In this document: positions 9,397 to 17,031 of the stretch, one piece after another
How positions within the stretch are numbered: position 1 is the first letter of the stretch
Layout: the number at the start of each line of letters is the position of its first letter
Assembly (NCBI GenBank): GCA_026398515.1
Contig: JAPLSS010000511.1
Coordinates: forward strand, 1 to 35,681
DNA: 35,681 nucleotides
Direction: 5' to 3'
Source: Candidatus Sumerlaeota bacterium
Lineage (GTDB): Bacteria; Sumerlaeota; Sumerlaeia; JAPLSS01
Position numbers and translations under genes: made by a program
The notes under the pieces: generated by a model
What the model was told of the DNA's origin: nothing
Seen by the model: the letters and a program-made list of their open reading frames with translations, nothing else
Databases searched by the model: none

Positions 9397-10401
9397 ATGG
9401 CGGACAAAGTCAAACTTGGTTTCATTGGCTGTGGCGGCATCGTGAAGAGCCACTTGAAGCAGGGGCTGGGGGCGTTCCCCGACGTCGAGTTCGTCGGCTG
9501 GTGCGACCTGCGGCCCGAAGCGGCCGAAGAGCGCAAGGCCGAAGTCGGCGGCAAGGGCACGGTGTACACCGACGCCGCGAAAATGCTCGACGAGGCCAAG
9601 CCCGACGCGGTCTACATCATGCTTCCGCCCTTCGCGCACGGCGCCGCGGAGGACGTCGTGCTCGAACGCAAGCTGCCGTTCTTTGTCGAAAAGCCGGTCG
9701 CGATCGACATGAAGACCGCGCAAAAGGTGGCGGATGCGGTCAAGAAGAACAACCTCCTCACGTCGGTCGGCTACATGACGCGCTACCGCCAGTCGGTGCA
9801 GAAGGTGCGCGACCTGCTGAAGAGCCAGAAGCCGGTCCTGCTGCACGGCGGCTGGCTGGGCGCGGGGCCGAAGACCTACGACGGCATCGGCAAGTGGTGG
9901 GTGCAAAAGGACAAGTCCGGCGGCCAGTTTCTCGAGCAGACCACCCACACCATCGACCTGGCGCGCTGCCTCTTCGGCGACGTCGAAAGCGTCTTTGCCG
10001 TGGCGGTGCATGGCCGCAAGGAGCGCCCCGAGTTCTTCACCATCGAAGACGCGTCGATGGTCCAGTTGAAGTTCAAGAACGGCGCGGCGGGCAATCTCTA
10101 CAGCGCCTGCTGCCTGGGGACCGCCGGCGGCGTCATGCTGACCGTGTTCGGCACGGCGATGCGCGCCTCGTTCACCGGCTGGGAGAACACGGTCGCCATC
10201 CAGACGGCCGGCGGCGAGAAGATCGACATCAAGGGCGAGGACAACATCTTCGCGCTCGAAGACCGCGCGTTCATCGATTCGGTCAAGGCGGAGAAGAACG
10301 TGGGGATTCTCGCGGACTATGCCGACGGATTGAAAGCTACCGAAATCGCGTGCGCGGCGAATGAGTCGATGGCGACGGGGAAAGTCATCCAGTTGGCCTG
10401 A
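9397..10401 (+). CDS. Gfo/Idh/MocA family oxidoreductase
   Basis: MADKVKLGFIGCGGIVKSHLKQGL nucleotide-binding N-terminus; FVEKPVAIDMKTAQKVADAVKKNN motif; RBS aaaggag. Confidence 0.92.
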   Translation: MADKVKLGFIGCGGIVKSHLKQGLGAFPDVEFVGWCDLRPEAAEERKAEVGGKGTVYTDAAKMLDEAKPDAVYIMLPPFAHGAAEDVVLERKLPFFVEKPVAIDMKTAQKVADAVKKNNLLTSVGYMTRYRQSVQKVRDLLKSQKPVLLHGGWLGAGPKTYDGIGKWWVQKDKSGGQFLEQTTHTIDLARCLFGDVESVFAVAVHGRKERPEFFTIEDASMVQLKFKNGAAGNLYSACCLGTAGGVMLTVFGTAMRASFTGWENTVAIQTAGGEKIDIKGEDNIFALEDRAFIDSVKAEKNVGILADYADGLKATEIACAANESMATGKVIQLA

Positions 10402-10415
10402 TGCTTTGAAGAACA

Positions 10416-10489
10416 CCTCTTGCCGCGAAGGCGCGGAGGCGCGGAGAGACGAGGCGTTCTTCCTCTGCGGCTTCGCGTCTCCGCGGCGC
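10416..10489. repeat. Palindromic intergenic element (CCGCGGAGACGC class)
   Basis: Left ccgcgaaggcgcggaggcgcgg is complementary to right cttcgcgtctccgcggcg. Confidence 0.6.
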
Positions 10490-10544
10490 AGGAGTAGAAT
10501 GCGTCAACAAGAGGCCTGAACAGGGCCGGGCTATACGATTCTCT

Positions 10545-10619
10545 CCTTTGCCGCAAAGCCGCCAAGGCGCAAAGCATGGAATGCCTGCCTCCGCGCCTTC
10601 GCGTCTCCGCGGCAAAAGG
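10545..10619. repeat. Second palindromic intergenic element of the same class
   Basis: cctttgccgcaaagccgccaaggcgcaaag ... cgccttcgcgtctccgcggcaaaagg, imperfect inverted repeat. Confidence 0.6.
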
Positions 10620-10661
10620 TCGTCTCCGTCTATCCTTGGGACCTTAGAGGGAGATACACCC

Positions 10662-11501
10662 ATGAAACCACACTGCCGTCCCGGCCCCATCATCGCCTTT
10701 GTTGCGATTCTGTGTAGCGTGCGCGCATTCGCCGCGGACGCGCCGAAACCCGTGACCGCCATTCTGGGGGCGATGAATGGCGAGGTGGAATTGCTCAAGA
10801 AGAATCTGGAGAGTTCATCCACCCTCACGGTCCAGGGAGTGTTGTTTTCGTTTGGCGCGCTGAATGCCCGCCTGGTCGTTGTGGCGCGAACCGGCGTGGG
10901 CAAGGTCAACGCGGCGATGACGACCACGCTCCTGATCGACCACTTTGCGCCCAGGGAAGTCGTGTTCACCGGCATCGCCGGCGGCCTCAATCCCGATCTT
11001 CTGCCCGGCGATATCGTTATCGCGGCCCAAACCGCGCAACACGATTTCGGCGTCATGACTGAAAAGGGCCTTCAACACTCGGGAACGCGCAATCCCATCG
11101 ACGGAAAGAGGAACCCGCTCTTTCTTCCCGCCGACGCGCAACTGCTCGAGTTGGCGGTGGAAGCCGGCCGCGGTCTCGCGTTGGAGGTCATTCCCACGTC
11201 GCTTGGGAACCGGCAGCCCCGAATCGTCCAGGGTGTCGTGACGACGGGCGACTTGTTCATCGCGTCGGAAGAGAAGAAATGCGAACTGCGCGAGAGCCTG
11301 CACGCCGACGCCGTGGACATGGAAGGCGCGGCCGTCGCCCAGATCTGTCGTCACCTCGGCGTGCCCTGCCTCGTGATCCGCAGTCTGAGCGACCTTGCGG
11401 ACAAGAGCGCTCCTGACGACTCTCAGAGATTCTCCAGGATCGCGGCCTTCAATTCGGCGCAGCTGGTCATGCGCCTCATGGAGCGCCTGCAAACCCCGTG
11501 A
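10662..11501 (+). CDS. 5'-methylthioadenosine/S-adenosylhomocysteine nucleosidase-like protein with signal peptide
   Basis: MKPHCRPGPIIAFVAILCSVRAFAADAPKPVTAILGAMNGEVELLKKNLE...GIAGGLNPDLLPGDIVIA...VDMEGAAVAQICRHLGVPCLVIRSLSDLAD. The ORF start at 10548 lies in repeat sequence; ATG 10662 has upstream gaggga. Confidence 0.85.
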   Translation: MKPHCRPGPIIAFVAILCSVRAFAADAPKPVTAILGAMNGEVELLKKNLESSSTLTVQGVLFSFGALNARLVVVARTGVGKVNAAMTTTLLIDHFAPREVVFTGIAGGLNPDLLPGDIVIAAQTAQHDFGVMTEKGLQHSGTRNPIDGKRNPLFLPADAQLLELAVEAGRGLALEVIPTSLGNRQPRIVQGVVTTGDLFIASEEKKCELRESLHADAVDMEGAAVAQICRHLGVPCLVIRSLSDLADKSAPDDSQRFSRIAAFNSAQLVMRLMERLQTP

Positions 11502-11524
11502 CTTTCGGAAAGGAGCGCAAGCCC

Positions 11525-13038
11525 ATGCGATGGATCGTCGGAGCAATCGTCATGTGCCTCAAGTGCGGGTTCTCCTGTTTCGTCGGTGCGGCGGACCTGC
11601 CTCCGGGCGGCGTCTCGATTCTGCCAAAGGACGCGCTGGCCTCCCTCAAACTCGTCGGCCCCGGCGCCGCGAAAACAACGAAGGAGATCGTCCCCGTCGA
11701 AGGGCAGCCGTTTGATCAGGCGATCCGCGTGCGCGTGGGCGAAACGGCGGGGCCAAACAGACCGTCGAGATCGGCGGCCTGCAAGTGATCAACTACCAGT
11801 CTTCGGTTCCCCTGGGGAAGCTGCCGATGACGCGCCACACCTACGCGGGCCGTGAACCCGACGCGCCCTGGCGCCAGGCGGCCGACGAGCGCATCGAGAA
11901 GATCCGCAAGGGCGACCTGACCGTCTCGGTCGTCGACGCCGCCGGCAAGCCCATCGAAGGCGCGGCGGTCAAGATCGCCATGCGTCGGCACGCCTTCCAT
12001 TTCGGCACGGCGGTTTCCGCGCGCAACATCATGGGCGAAAGCCCGGACGAACAAACCATGCGCAAGCATATCCTGGAACTCTTCAACGAAGTCACCCTGG
12101 AGAACGACCTGAAGTGGCCGGGGTGGGAGACTGAAGCCAATCGCCCGATCACCATGCAGGCGTTGAAATGGATTCAGGACCACGGCTTGCGGCTGCACGG
12201 CCACGTCCTCGTCTGGCCGGGGTGGAAGCGCCTGCCCGCCGACGTGCCCAAGTTGCGCGACGACAAAGAGAAACTGGCGGCGCGCGTGCTCGACCATATC
12301 CACGACGAAGGCGAAGCGTTGCGCGGAATCCCAGAGGAATTCGACGTCATCAACGAACCCTACACCAACCACGATCTAATGGACGTCCTGGGCAAAGAGG
12401 CGATGCTCGACTGGTTCCAGGCCGCGCGCGAAGCCCTGCCCGAAACGCAACTCTTCATCAACGACTTCTCGATCCTGAGCGGGGGAGGGAAGGACACGAA
12501 GCACCAGGACCATTACTACAACACGATTCGTTATCTCTTGGACAACGGCGCGCCCCTTCAGGGCATCGGGCTGCAGAGTCATTTCAGCGGCAGCCTGACG
12601 CCGCCGGAGCGCGTCCTGGAGATCCTCGACCGCTTCGCCCAGTTCGGCGCGGCGCTGCATGTGACCGAATATGACGTCAACACTCCCGACGAGGAACTGG
12701 CCGGCGATTTCACCCGCGATTTCCTCACCTGCATCTTTTCCCATCCGGCGACGAAGGGCTTCATCATGTGGGGCTTCTGGGACGGGCGGCACTGGAAGGG
12801 CAACGCGCCGCTGTTCCGCAAGGATTGGTCGCTCAAGCCAGCCGGGCAGGCCTACATGGACCTGGTGTTGAACAAATGGTGGACCAACGCGGAAGGCAAG
12901 ACCGACCCCTCCGGGCGGTTCCTCACGCGCGGCTTCCTCGGCGAGTATGAGGTCGAAATCTCCGTCGGCGGGAAGACCAAGACGGTCAACGCCACGCTGG
13001 GAAAGGGCGGCGCGGCGGTGGAGGCGAAGATGGACTGA
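11525..13038 (+). pseudogene. GH10 endo-1,4-beta-xylanase-like gene with internal deletion/frameshift in the N-terminal module
   Basis: N-terminal fragment (frame 2, stop at 11788) is followed in frame 1 by ...GGAKQTVEIGGLQVINYQSSVPLGKLPMTRHTYAGREPDAPWR...; the GH10 catalytic domain is intact (FGTAVSARNIM, ENDLKWPGWE, HVLVWPGWKRLP, VINEP, HVTEYDV). Confidence 0.75.
11785..13038 (+). CDS. GH10 catalytic module (intact ORF downstream of the frameshift)
   Basis: 417-aa ORF; acid/base region FDVINEPYTNH and nucleophile region LHVTEYDVNTPDEEL. Confidence 0.85.
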   Translation: MINYQSSVPLGKLPMTRHTYAGREPDAPWRQAADERIEKIRKGDLTVSVVDAAGKPIEGAAVKIAMRRHAFHFGTAVSARNIMGESPDEQTMRKHILELFNEVTLENDLKWPGWETEANRPITMQALKWIQDHGLRLHGHVLVWPGWKRLPADVPKLRDDKEKLAARVLDHIHDEGEALRGIPEEFDVINEPYTNHDLMDVLGKEAMLDWFQAAREALPETQLFINDFSILSGGGKDTKHQDHYYNTIRYLLDNGAPLQGIGLQSHFSGSLTPPERVLEILDRFAQFGAALHVTEYDVNTPDEELAGDFTRDFLTCIFSHPATKGFIMWGFWDGRHWKGNAPLFRKDWSLKPAGQAYMDLVLNKWWTNAEGKTDPSGRFLTRGFLGEYEVEISVGGKTKTVNATLGKGGAAVEAKMD

Positions 13039-13096
13039 AGTGGCGCAGGAAAGTTGCGCATCCCGCAGTGTAATTGCGAAGAACAGGAGTGCGCGA

Positions 13097-13227
13097 AGCG
13101 CTTTGGAGTGCGGCGGCTTGCCGCCGCTTTTGTTTCAAATAGCGGCCAGTCGAAGGCAAAGCGGCGGAAACCTCGGCGGCGCAACGGCCTGCCGCCTGCT
13201 GGGCAAGCCGCCGCACTCCAAAGCGCT
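13097..13227. repeat. REPIN-like element with 26-bp perfect terminal inverted repeats
   Basis: AGCGCTTTGGAGTGCGGCGGCTTGCC (13097-13122) versus the reverse complement of 13202-13227; internal GCGGCGGC-TT-GCCGCCGC hairpin at the left. Confidence 0.85.
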
Positions 13228-13419
13228 CCGCGGACTCACTCTTGCTCTGGCGCTCCAAGGAATCCACACCGCTGGATGCAGCCGCCGGACAGTCCAAACC
13301 ACTCACGCCTTGACACCCGTCCGGGGGCGCGCGAAGCATAGCCCCAGGAAACGTTGCTGGTTTCCGCGCCATTCCTGCAACAGCGGCGGCGGGAACAACG
13401 CCGCCTTAGAGGTGACGCC

Positions 13420-14337
13420 ATGCGCCAGCCGGGCCGCGCTCTGGATCTCTCAAAAATCCCCACGCAAAGCGTCCGCGAACGCGAAGCGCGACTGACGGCG
13501 GAGGACTTGGCCTCGCCGCCCGATCCGACCGGCACGGCGCTGGACCTGCTCGCCTCGCTGCCCAAGGTCGGCGCGGCGAAGGAGTTGAACGAGACGGCGC
13601 TGGATGTGCGCGAGGCCGCCCGGCGCGGCCAGGCGATGATCGCGCTCGTCGGGCGCGAGGCGATGGCCGCCGGGTGCTCGCCGCTCATCGCGCTGCTGAT
13701 TGAGCGGGGCTACCTGAGCGCGGTGGCGCTGGACGGGACCGCGGCGTTGTTCGACTTCGAACTGGCGTGTTACGGCCAAACGAACGAAACCCCCTCGTCG
13801 AACCTGTACGGCTCGGCTCGGGAAGTCGGCGACGTGTTCAATACGATTGTCAACGAGGGGGTGACGCGCGGCTTTGGCCTGGGCGAATTCCTCGGGCGGT
13901 CGCTGGTGGAGCGATCCCCGCGGCGAGTCGACCTGTCCATCCTGGCGCACTGCTCCGTGAAACGCATTCCGGCGACGGTCCACCCCCGGCCCGGCGCCGA
14001 CCCGGTGCACCGCTATGTCGGCGCCGATGGCGCCCATCTCGGCAAAGGAGCGCAGCGCGATTTCCTCTTGTTCGCCGGCCAGCTGCCCTCGCTCGATGGG
14101 GGAGGCATCCTCCTCGACTTGTGGTCCGAAGGGTTGGGCGGCGTTCTGGAGCAGGCCCTGGCCGCCTCGGCCCAGGCAACCGCCGCGGTCCCGGCAGGCT
14201 GGCGCTACGTAGCCTTCGTGAACGCGCAGGCGCCGGAACGGCTTCCCCGCGCCGCGATGGAGGGGGCCACGGCGACGCGCATCGCCGGCGATCCGTTCCT
14301 CCTCTCGTTCCTCGTCGCCGGCGCGCTGGCCGAGTAA
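13420..14337 (+). CDS. Deoxyhypusine-synthase-like conserved protein
   Basis: AMIALVGREAMAAGCSPLIALLIERGYLSAVALDGTAALFDFELACYGQTNE resembles the bacterial DHS-like family (GLSP.IIDLMERG...VA.NGAG.IHDFELA..G.TSE). ATG 13420 is one candidate start. Confidence 0.5.
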   Translation: MRQPGRALDLSKIPTQSVREREARLTAEDLASPPDPTGTALDLLASLPKVGAAKELNETALDVREAARRGQAMIALVGREAMAAGCSPLIALLIERGYLSAVALDGTAALFDFELACYGQTNETPSSNLYGSAREVGDVFNTIVNEGVTRGFGLGEFLGRSLVERSPRRVDLSILAHCSVKRIPATVHPRPGADPVHRYVGADGAHLGKGAQRDFLLFAGQLPSLDGGGILLDLWSEGLGGVLEQALAASAQATAAVPAGWRYVAFVNAQAPERLPRAAMEGATATRIAGDPFLLSFLVAGALAE

Positions 14338-14347
14338 GAGGCTTTCC

Positions 14348-14421
14348 GGGAGCGCGGACGGCCTCGTCCGCAATCTCCTGTGATGCGGCCAGATCCGGCG
14401 GACGTGGCCGTCCGCGCCCCC
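14348..14421. repeat. REPIN-like inverted repeat
   Basis: GGGAGCGCGGACGGCCTCGTCCGC (14348-14371) versus reverse complement of 14398-14421, GGGGGCGCGGACGGCCACGTCCGC: 22/24 matches. Each arm contains the GCGGACG-N4-CGTCCGC hairpin. Confidence 0.85.
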
Positions 14422-14514
14422 AGAAACCGCATTCCTCTTGCCGACTTCCACGGGGGTCCTTATCGTGCACCGTGTTCTGTTGTTCAATCCGCTGCGCCGA
14501 AAGGCCTTTCCGCC

Positions 14515-15675
14515 GTGTCCACCCAATCCTCGGCTCCTGTTTCGTCCGAATCCCTCGCGCCGCTTGAACCGACGGCGAAAGCCCCGCGCTTGGCGTCCAT
14601 CGACGCGCTGCGCGGATTCGACATGTTCTGGATCATCGGCGGCGAAGGGCTCGTTCCAGCGGTGGCGGCGCTCTTCGGCTGGACCGGTTTGCAGGGCATT
14701 CTGGAGCGCAATCTCGAACACTCGAAATGGAACGGCTTCACCGCTTACGACCTGATCTTCCCGCTGTTTCTGTTTCTCTCCGGCACGACCATGTCGTTCG
14801 CCTTGACGCGCCGGCTGGAGCAGGGCGAACGAAAACTTGTCCTGCACTGGCGCATTCTCCGCCGCATGATCCTCCTGGTTTTTCTTGGCCTGCTCACGGA
14901 GGGCCTGCTCAAGTTCAAGGGATACGACCAGCAACGGTTCGCCAGCGTCCTCGGCTTGATCGGCGTGGCTTACTTCTGGGCGGGGCTGGTGGTCATCCAC
15001 CGCGGCGTCCGCGGCCAGGTCGCGTGGATGGTCGGGATTCTCCTGGGCTACTGGGCGGCAATGAAGTTCATCCCCGTGCCGGGCGTCGGCGCCGGGGTGT
15101 GGACGCAAGCCGGCTACCTCGGCGGCTATATCGACCGCCACCTGCTGCCGGGGAGACTCTACGGCAAGATTTTCGATCCCGAGGGCCTGTTCGTCACCCT
15201 TCCGGCCGCCGCGCTGGCGCTCATGGGCGCCCTGACCGGCCACTTCCTGCGCGCTCCCAGCCCTGCCGGATACCGCAAGGCCGTTTACCTTCTCCTCGCC
15301 GGCGCCATCGCGATCCGCGTCGGGCTGATCTGGGACCATTGGTTCCCGGTCAACAAGCAGATGTGGACGAGTTCGTTCATCGTCTTCTCGGGGGGACTGA
15401 GCCTTGTGTTGCTGGGGGTGTTTTACTGGGCGATCGACGTGGCCGGATGGCGGTGGTGGGCGTTTCCCTTCATTGTCATTGGCATGAATCCTTTGACGAT
15501 CTACGTCGGGCAACATTTCATCAGTTTTCGCTTCACCTCCGACGCGCTGTTCGCCGGCGTGAAGCGTCTGGCCGGAGCGCCGTACGAGCCGGCGCTCAGT
15601 TCGCTGGGCCTGCTGATCGTCGAGTGGGCGTTTTTGTATTTCCTGTATCGCAAGAAGATCTTCCTGAGGGCGTGA
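14515..15675 (+). CDS. DUF5009/heparan-alpha-glucosaminide N-acetyltransferase-like (NagX-type) membrane acyltransferase
   Basis: RLASIDALRGFDMFWIIGGEGL...IFPLFLFLSGTTMSFAL; polytopic. GTG 14515 is suggested because the ATG at 14380 lies inside the upstream inverted repeat. Confidence 0.8.
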   Translation: MSTQSSAPVSSESLAPLEPTAKAPRLASIDALRGFDMFWIIGGEGLVPAVAALFGWTGLQGILERNLEHSKWNGFTAYDLIFPLFLFLSGTTMSFALTRRLEQGERKLVLHWRILRRMILLVFLGLLTEGLLKFKGYDQQRFASVLGLIGVAYFWAGLVVIHRGVRGQVAWMVGILLGYWAAMKFIPVPGVGAGVWTQAGYLGGYIDRHLLPGRLYGKIFDPEGLFVTLPAAALALMGALTGHFLRAPSPAGYRKAVYLLLAGAIAIRVGLIWDHWFPVNKQMWTSSFIVFSGGLSLVLLGVFYWAIDVAGWRWWAFPFIVIGMNPLTIYVGQHFISFRFTSDALFAGVKRLAGAPYEPALSSLGLLIVEWAFLYFLYRKKIFLRA

Positions 15676-15680
15676 CGGCT

Positions 15681-15941
15681 ATGGGCAAGCGCGCGTGGGG
15701 CATGATGGGCTTGGTTGGCAAGAGCGTGTTGGAGCTAGCGCTGGTCGTGGCGCTGGTCGTGGGAATCGGCTGGGGCCTGATGACGGCGGCGCAACTGCGG
15801 CCCGAGCCTCCCACGGTCAAAGAAAAGCGCTCGGAAAAGAGGGAGAAACCCCTGAAGAAGGAGCAGCCCCTGCCAATCGAAACCCCGCCTCCCGACGTCT
15901 TCCACCTCTTGGGCGATTCCGGCGCGGCCGAGGGGAAATGA
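15681..15941 (+). CDS. Small single-TM hypothetical protein
   Basis: MGKRAWGMMGLVGKSVLELALVVALVVGIGWGLMTAAQLRPEPPTVKEKRSEKREKPLKKEQPLPIETPPPDVFHLLGDSGAAEGK; starts 5 bp after the preceding stop. Confidence 0.55.
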   Translation: MGKRAWGMMGLVGKSVLELALVVALVVGIGWGLMTAAQLRPEPPTVKEKRSEKREKPLKKEQPLPIETPPPDVFHLLGDSGAAEGK

Positions 15942-16039
15942 ACAGCGCCGGCGTTTTTCGTGGCGTAGGCCTCCTCCGCCGCCATCCCCTCTTGACAGGG
16001 CCACGCCGACGGGGTACTCTTTCTTGTTACCCACCTTGT

Positions 16040-16403
16040 GGGGGCGCAACGGTTTCGACGGGGATGATAGTGGAGGAGACTGCAAGCCGAGGACGGTTCC
16101 GTCCCCCTCGTTAATCCGGCGGAACAACCAAACATAAACGCGGAAGCTGAACTTCCACTGGCTGCCTAATTAGGCAGCCCGTCTTGACGCGGCTCGCCTG
16201 TGGCTGCGTTAAAGACGCCGACTAGCAGGCTGGCCAAGAGGCCCTCCGCCTGGGGGCCCGAGGCGAGATCAATCAGGCTGGCGCGCGGGAGGGCTAGCCG
16301 GACTGCCGGCCCAAGCGCGAGAGAATCAATCGACCGGCTACGCTTGTAGACGTCGCCTCTTCTCCATCTTCGGACGCGGGTTCAACTCCCGCCGCCTCCA
16401 CCA
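16040..16403 (+). ncRNA. ssrA: tmRNA (transfer-messenger RNA)
   Basis: 5' GGGGGCGCAACGGTTTCGACGGGG, 3' GGACGCGGGTTCAACTCCCGCCGCCTCCACCA. The acceptor GGGGGCG pairs with CGCCTCC. The tag reading frame ends ...ELPLAA*. Confidence 0.97.
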
Positions 16404-16431
16404 TTCGACGCGCGCCTCGCTGACGCTCGGC

Positions 16432-16561
16432 GCTTGCTCATGGCAGGCCGAGCGAAGTCGAGGGACCAAATTCGAGTTGGTTGATACCCAGGAACGATGC
16501 AGTAGCTTGCTCATGCCAGGCCAAGCCCTTGCTCATGGCAGGCCGGGCGGAGTCGAGGGAC
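16432..16561. repeat. Three direct repeats of a CTTGCTCATGGCAGGCCGAGCGAAGTCGAGGGAC-type unit
   Basis: 16432-16467, partial 16505-16527, and 16528-16561. Confidence 0.75.
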
Positions 16562-16598
16562 TTGATTCCGGCTGACCCGAGACAACGAAGCAACTCCC

Positions 16599-16889
16599 AT
16601 GAGCCGCGGCCGGCAATTCGTCTACATCCTCCGTTGCGCCAATGGCTCTTATTACGTTGGACACACCAGCGATGTGGTCGAACGACTCAAAGCCCACAAC
16701 GACGGCCGCGGGGCTGCCTACACGTTCAAGCATCGCCCGGTCGAATTGGTCTATTCCGAGCCCGCGGAAGATGAACAAGCGGCCATAAAGCGCGAGGTCC
16801 AGATCAAGAGCTGGAGCCGGGCGAAAAAGGAAGCCCTGATCGCCGGGGACTTTCAAAAACTGCACGCGTTGGCTGTTAGCCGGGATTGA
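16599..16889 (+). CDS. GIY-YIG nuclease superfamily protein (UPF0213-like)
   Basis: MSRGRQFVYILRCANGSYYVGHTSDVVERLKAHNDGRGAAYTFKHRPVELVYSEP. Confidence 0.88.
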   Translation: MSRGRQFVYILRCANGSYYVGHTSDVVERLKAHNDGRGAAYTFKHRPVELVYSEPAEDEQAAIKREVQIKSWSRAKKEALIAGDFQKLHALAVSRD

Positions 16890-17031
16890 CTCTCGGAGCG
16901 GGTTTCCACGAAAATGTCACGGCGAAGGCGGCGGCGGCTCACGGCGCCTTGCGCCACTCGGAAAGGCCGAGCCTGGAAACGCCCCGCGCAGAGAGTCCAC
17001 GCCCGGAATCCTGCTGAGCCGGGCCGCAAGA

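Noticed and set aside
13450-15516. 688-aa minus-strand ORF across the DHS-like and acyltransferase genes
   Set aside because: Spans two plus-strand genes and an intergenic palindrome; no domain features.
16432-16561. Possible CRISPR array
   Set aside because: Only two full plus one partial unit, irregular spacing, no equal-length spacers and no cas genes in the window.
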